Assembly (NCBI GenBank): GCA_016201275.1
Contig: JACQDB010000030.1
Coordinates: 1 to 64,000, forward strand
Length of the DNA stretch: 64,000 bases
Reading direction: 5' to 3'
Source of the DNA: Acidobacteriota bacterium
Lineage (GTDB): Bacteria; Acidobacteriota; Blastocatellia; UBA7656
Shown here piece by piece: positions 60,993 to 64,000 of the stretch (position 1 is its first letter; the number at the start of each line of letters is the position of its first letter). A model generated the notes under the pieces. The model did no database searches and was not told where the DNA came from. It saw only the letters and a list, made by a program, of their open reading frames with translations. The position numbers were made by a program, and so were the translations under genes.

Positions 60993-62789
60993 CTACTCAA
61001 TCCTGATACTCATCTTTCGCAAGCAAATGCCTAAATCGCGCAAGCTCGTCAGGCGGTTTTCGGAAACCTTTTCGCTGGAGATCAACACTTCGTGAATATG
61101 GTGGCGTTCTAACACGCCGGGCAATTCAAGGCTGCTGAAGATGCGATAGCCGTGCATCAACTTGCCGGCCTTGCGTTCATCGTCATCTATGAAACCAACG
61201 GGCATATATTGATGACAGGGATTGTTGAGAATTTCCCGAATCAACAAAGCGCCACCATCACCGGCTCCATAAATCAACACCGGGCGCGCATCGGGCGACA
61301 CTCGATGTTGGTGACCCAAGACCAGCGCTGGTAATAAGCGGAACGATAAGCGGCTCGCGCCGACAAATAAAAACAGCAGCAGGCCATTCAAAATAAACAC
61401 CGCACGCGAAGGGCCGTGAAAATTGTACATCACCAAAACCCCTGCCACTGCCAACACCGCATACCCCAAAACGGACTTGGCGATGGTGATCAAATCATCA
61501 ACGCCCATGTAACGCCACAAACCGCGATAGACGCCGCCGAACCAAAATATAGCCATCTGCATCAGCATCAATAACGGCAGCGTCTTCATAAAAATCGCCA
61601 GTTGCACATCAGGAATATCGCCATCAAAGCGCAACAGATACGCGCCATAATAAGCCAACGCCACCAAGCCCAAATCGAGCAGCACTTCAAAGACGCGGCG
61701 CTTATAGGAAATATCCGCGACCACGCGGATCAGAGCGTTGTCTTCGGGCTGCTGGCCTTCTTCATACACTTTCACCTTGCCCAGATAAAGCCCTATGAAG
61801 AGCATCACCAACACAAACGCCGGAACCATCAACAGGGTGATGCTGGGACTAACAAAGCGCACCATCATGGCCAGCGTCCCCGACAGCGCCGCCAGAAAAT
61901 AGAGCATAATCACGGCGCGGCGTTCGCTCATGCCCATCGCTACCAAACGGTGCGAGGTGTGGTCGCGTCCGCCCTGGGAAATCGGCCTGCCTGACAGTTT
62001 GCGCGTCACCGTCACCACGCAGGTATCGAAGATCGGTATCAGCAGAATCAACACCGGCGTCAGCAACACCGCCGTCAAATTTCGCAAACGCCCGTAGCTC
62101 ATCAACGCCGTGCCGCCCAGCATGAAGCCCAGAAACATCGAGCCGCAATCGCCCATAAAGATCGTCGCCGGATTGAAATTAAATACTAGAAAACCCAGCA
62201 CGGCGCTGCCCAGCAACGCTGGTAATAAAATTTCCGCCGGTTGTCCGCCAATGAAAAAGGTCACGCATAAAAAGACGCAGGAAATAACCGCCACGCCACC
62301 CGCCAGCCCGTCCATGTTATCGAGCAGATTAATCGCGTTGGTGATGCCGACGAGCCAGAAAATCGTAATGAAGTCGTTGATAACTTCCGAGCCGGTCAAG
62401 GTCAAACGCACACCGAAATAAACCACCGTAGCCGCAGCAATAACTTGAGCGATCAGTTTCGTATAAGGCTTGAGTTGATAAATGTCATCAAGCAAACCGG
62501 CCAGAAACAACAGGCTTGCGGCAAACAGTATCGGGCGCGCATTCGGCAAGCTGGGCGCAAACACCATATAGCCGAGCATAACGGCCACATAAATAGCGAT
62601 GCCGCCAAACATCGCTGTCGGTTTTTGATGCCAGCGATCCGCTCTGGGCGCGGCCACCAGCCCTTGGCGGCGCGCCATATGTCGCACGAACAACGTCAAG
62701 GCAATGCTGAAGAAAAGCGTCGAAACGATGCCTATCGCGTATAACATCTCCTGGCCACTTTCAGAGCAAACACCGAAGCCTTTGCTCAT
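60993..62789 (-). CDS. WecA-type sugar-phosphate transferase fused to CapD-like NAD-binding domain
   Basis: 598 aa. N-terminal part (about 1-340): GT4 polyprenyl-phosphate glycosylphosphotransferase with 10-11 helices and motifs LLDDIYQLKPYTKL, NAINLLDNMDGLAGG, FMGDCGSMFLGF and GGRDHTSHRLV, all WecA/MraY-like. It would start lipid-linked polysaccharide synthesis on undecaprenyl phosphate. C-terminal part (about 360-598): four membrane helices and a Rossmann segment PVLIYGAGDGGALLIREIL, VGFIDDDERKAGKLMHGYRI, like the N-terminal region of CapD/WbpM epimerases but ending before their catalytic SDR domain. The fusion is unusual. The sugar epimerase lies upstream. Confidence 0.88.
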   Translation of the reverse strand: MSKGFGVCSESGQEMLYAIGIVSTLFFSIALTLFVRHMARRQGLVAAPRADRWHQKPTAMFGGIAIYVAVMLGYMVFAPSLPNARPILFAASLLFLAGLLDDIYQLKPYTKLIAQVIAAATVVYFGVRLTLTGSEVINDFITIFWLVGITNAINLLDNMDGLAGGVAVISCVFLCVTFFIGGQPAEILLPALLGSAVLGFLVFNFNPATIFMGDCGSMFLGFMLGGTALMSYGRLRNLTAVLLTPVLILLIPIFDTCVVTVTRKLSGRPISQGGRDHTSHRLVAMGMSERRAVIMLYFLAALSGTLAMMVRFVSPSITLLMVPAFVLVMLFIGLYLGKVKVYEEGQQPEDNALIRVVADISYKRRVFEVLLDLGLVALAYYGAYLLRFDGDIPDVQLAIFMKTLPLLMLMQMAIFWFGGVYRGLWRYMGVDDLITIAKSVLGYAVLAVAGVLVMYNFHGPSRAVFILNGLLLFLFVGASRLSFRLLPALVLGHQHRVSPDARPVLIYGAGDGGALLIREILNNPCHQYMPVGFIDDDERKAGKLMHGYRIFSSLELPGVLERHHIHEVLISSEKVSENRLTSLRDLGICLRKMSIRIE

Positions 62790-62841
62790 GCGAATAAAAT
62801 CAATACCGTGGGGTGAGGAAGTTGAACGCCTGGTTCAGCGC

Positions 62842-63843
62842 TTAAAACTGTAGCGCTGAGGGGGAGACCTGCCGCTCCTGCAACTTAGAATGTTGGTAAT
62901 CTATAACACTGAGGAGGATTTCGTCCAGTGTAATCTGCGGCGCGTAGCCAATCAAGCGATTGACTTTCGTAATGTCCGGCACTCGCCGCATCATATCCTC
63001 GAAGCCTTCTTCGTAAGCCTTTTCATACGGCACAAAGACTATAGGCGAGGGCGAATTGGTCAACGCTTTAATCTTTTCGGCAAGCTGCTGAATGGTCACT
63101 TCCTGAGTGCTGCCGATGTTATAAACTTCGCCCACCGCTTCGGGATGCTCAATAATTTTCATCAACGCGCCAACCACATCGGCAACGTGCGTGAAGCAAC
63201 GGCTCTGGGAACCATCGCCATAAACGGTGATCTCTTTGCCTTGCAGCGCCTGCGTCACAAAATTCGGAATCACCATGCCATAGCGTCCGGTTTGCCGTGG
63301 GCCAACGGTGTTGAACAACCGCGCAATGACGGTCGGCACGCGCTTCTCTTTCCAATAGGCAATCGCCATGAATTCATCAATCGCCTTCGAGCAGGCATAA
63401 CTCCAGCGCCCTTTGTTGGTCGGCCCCAAGACCAAATCATCATCTTCCCGAAACGGTATGTGGTCGCGCTTGCCATAGACTTCGGAGGTCGAAGCAATCA
63501 ACACGCGCTTGCGTTTTTTCGCCGCCAGTTCCAACACGATTTCGGTGCCGCGTATGTTGGTCTCGATGGTTTTGACCGGGCTTTCGACAATCAACCGCAC
63601 ACCGACAGCGGCGGCCAGATGATAAACCACATCGCACAGGTCAACCAGTTCGGCGGTGCGCTGATAATTGATTACCGAAGAGATGTAGTAAGTAAATTTC
63701 GGATGCTCTTTGATGTGTTGAATGTTCTCTATACTGCCGGTCGAAAGGTCGTCCATGATATAGACCTCGTCGCCTCTGTCAAGATAGCGTTCCGACAAAT
63801 GCGAGCCGATGAAGCCCGCCCCCCCTGTGATTAAAACTTTCAT
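62842..63843 (-). CDS. NAD-dependent nucleotide-sugar epimerase/dehydratase
   Basis: 333 aa. Extended SDR: TGGAGFIGSHLSERYL (NAD motif, residues 6-21), VYHLAAAVGVRLIVESPV, catalytic Ser-Tyr-Lys in STSEVYGK and WSYACSKAIDEFM (about 150), and FNTVGPRQTGRYGMVIP. It resembles GalE or UDP-glucuronate decarboxylases (UXS); the substrate cannot be assigned from motifs. Same strand as the WecA-CapD fusion, 52 bases upstream, so they form a surface polysaccharide gene group running off the right edge. Confidence 0.9.
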   Translation of the reverse strand: MKVLITGGAGFIGSHLSERYLDRGDEVYIMDDLSTGSIENIQHIKEHPKFTYYISSVINYQRTAELVDLCDVVYHLAAAVGVRLIVESPVKTIETNIRGTEIVLELAAKKRKRVLIASTSEVYGKRDHIPFREDDDLVLGPTNKGRWSYACSKAIDEFMAIAYWKEKRVPTVIARLFNTVGPRQTGRYGMVIPNFVTQALQGKEITVYGDGSQSRCFTHVADVVGALMKIIEHPEAVGEVYNIGSTQEVTIQQLAEKIKALTNSPSPIVFVPYEKAYEEGFEDMMRRVPDITKVNRLIGYAPQITLDEILLSVIDYQHSKLQERQVSPSALQF

Positions 63844-63918
63844 GAATTATTTTTCCCTCTCTGAATGTTCCAGCTTATTAGCCTGCCACTGTCGGTGCGT
63901 GAAGCGCACCGTTTTCAA

Positions 63919-64000
63919 TTATTTCGGCGCGCTCTCCAGATTGATGCCTAGCGCTATATCTGGTTTGCTTTCGCACGCCAACCCCAACAAATTGCGGTAT
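63919..64000 (-). CDS. Possible 3' end of a further polysaccharide-locus gene
   Basis: A minus-strand frame open from the right edge ends at TAA (63919-63921) with the residues YRNLLGLACESKPDIALGIN and ESAPK before the stop. It is too short to identify. Listed because it is on the same strand as the preceding genes and 75 bases from the epimerase start. Confidence 0.35.
   Translation of the reverse strand, partial: YRNLLGLACESKPDIALGINLESAPK

Noticed and set aside
62890-63834. 314-codon plus-strand frame opposite the sugar epimerase
   Set aside because: Antisense shadow; the minus strand encodes a full SDR protein with all motifs.

Overview
The window reads as chromosomal DNA of a Gram-negative-type bacterium, most likely an acidobacterium of the Blastocatellia type (inference). 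The reasons are the combination of hopanoid genes (shc, hpnA, hpnG, hpnH, hpnI, hpnJ, hpnK), bacillithiol genes (bshA, bshB1), CadC-like winged-helix/TolB/TPR regulators, a CHAT-TPR protein, a YD-repeat giant and abundant intergenic palindromic repeats. No rRNA, tRNA, CRISPR array or complete insertion sequence was recognised.

Layout. 1-3543 (minus) is the 5' part of a very large secreted YD/RHS-repeat protein that runs off the left edge. 3.55-4.7 kb is a gene-free field of palindromic repeats with a small MITE. 4.7-9.6 kb is an ABC-ATPase / MacB-FtsX-like permease / AttH-like (CrtC-type lipocalin) operon. 9.8-14.2 kb carries a small secreted protein, a TPR protein, a serine hydrolase coupled to a 43-aa membrane protein, and murB. 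A long siroheme sulfite/nitrite reductase (14.4-16.6 kb) is preceded by a structured leader with a terminator. 17.1-18.3 kb is an AT-richer island with an orphan polymorphic-toxin domain, a probable immunity partner and a third small gene. 18.7-22.0 kb holds bshA, bshB1 and a D-2-hydroxyacid dehydrogenase. 22.2-28.4 kb holds a CHAT-TPR protein, a diiron MBL-fold protein and an ECF-like sigma/anti-sigma pair. 28.7-39 kb is mostly exported or surface functions: a small lipoprotein, a thioredoxin / metalloprotease / exported-protein operon, a secreted beta-sandwich protein, a di-heme peroxidase and a winged-helix/TPR regulator.

The core is the hopanoid locus on the minus strand, 41.3-56.0 kb. 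In transcription order it is hpnJ, an 80-aa membrane protein, hpnK, two SMR/EamA-like 4-TM proteins, hpnI, ispH, shc, an Rpn-like nuclease gene, hpnH, a membrane Ser/Thr kinase, a Zn alcohol dehydrogenase, hpnA and hpnG. ispH supplies isoprenoid precursors, Shc makes hopene, HpnH and HpnG build the C35 side chain, and HpnI, HpnK and HpnJ glycosylate, deacetylate and rearrange the head group. Several overlaps are ATGA (hpnK with both neighbours, the two SMR genes with each other, kinase with dehydrogenase), which suggests translational coupling. The SMR pair looks like an ArnE/ArnF-style flippase dedicated to the hopanoid; this is the most interesting functional hypothesis here.

Directly after it lie yjbQ and selD. 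selD is a selenoprotein gene: the conventional open frame begins at an internal ATG, but a strong RBS and ATG 57 bases upstream give the family N-terminus with an in-frame TGA at the active-site Cys/Sec position.

The right end (56.2-64 kb) has a PhyH dioxygenase and GNAT pair, a palindromic repeat cluster, an HPr-kinase-like protein, two paralogous Cys-rich exported proteins, a WecA-CapD fusion and a sugar epimerase, that is, surface polysaccharide biosynthesis running off the right edge.

Repeats matter in this genome. At least five families of imperfect palindromes occupy intergenic gaps, and one family has apparently been inserted in frame inside two coding regions (the ABC permease and the CHAT protein).
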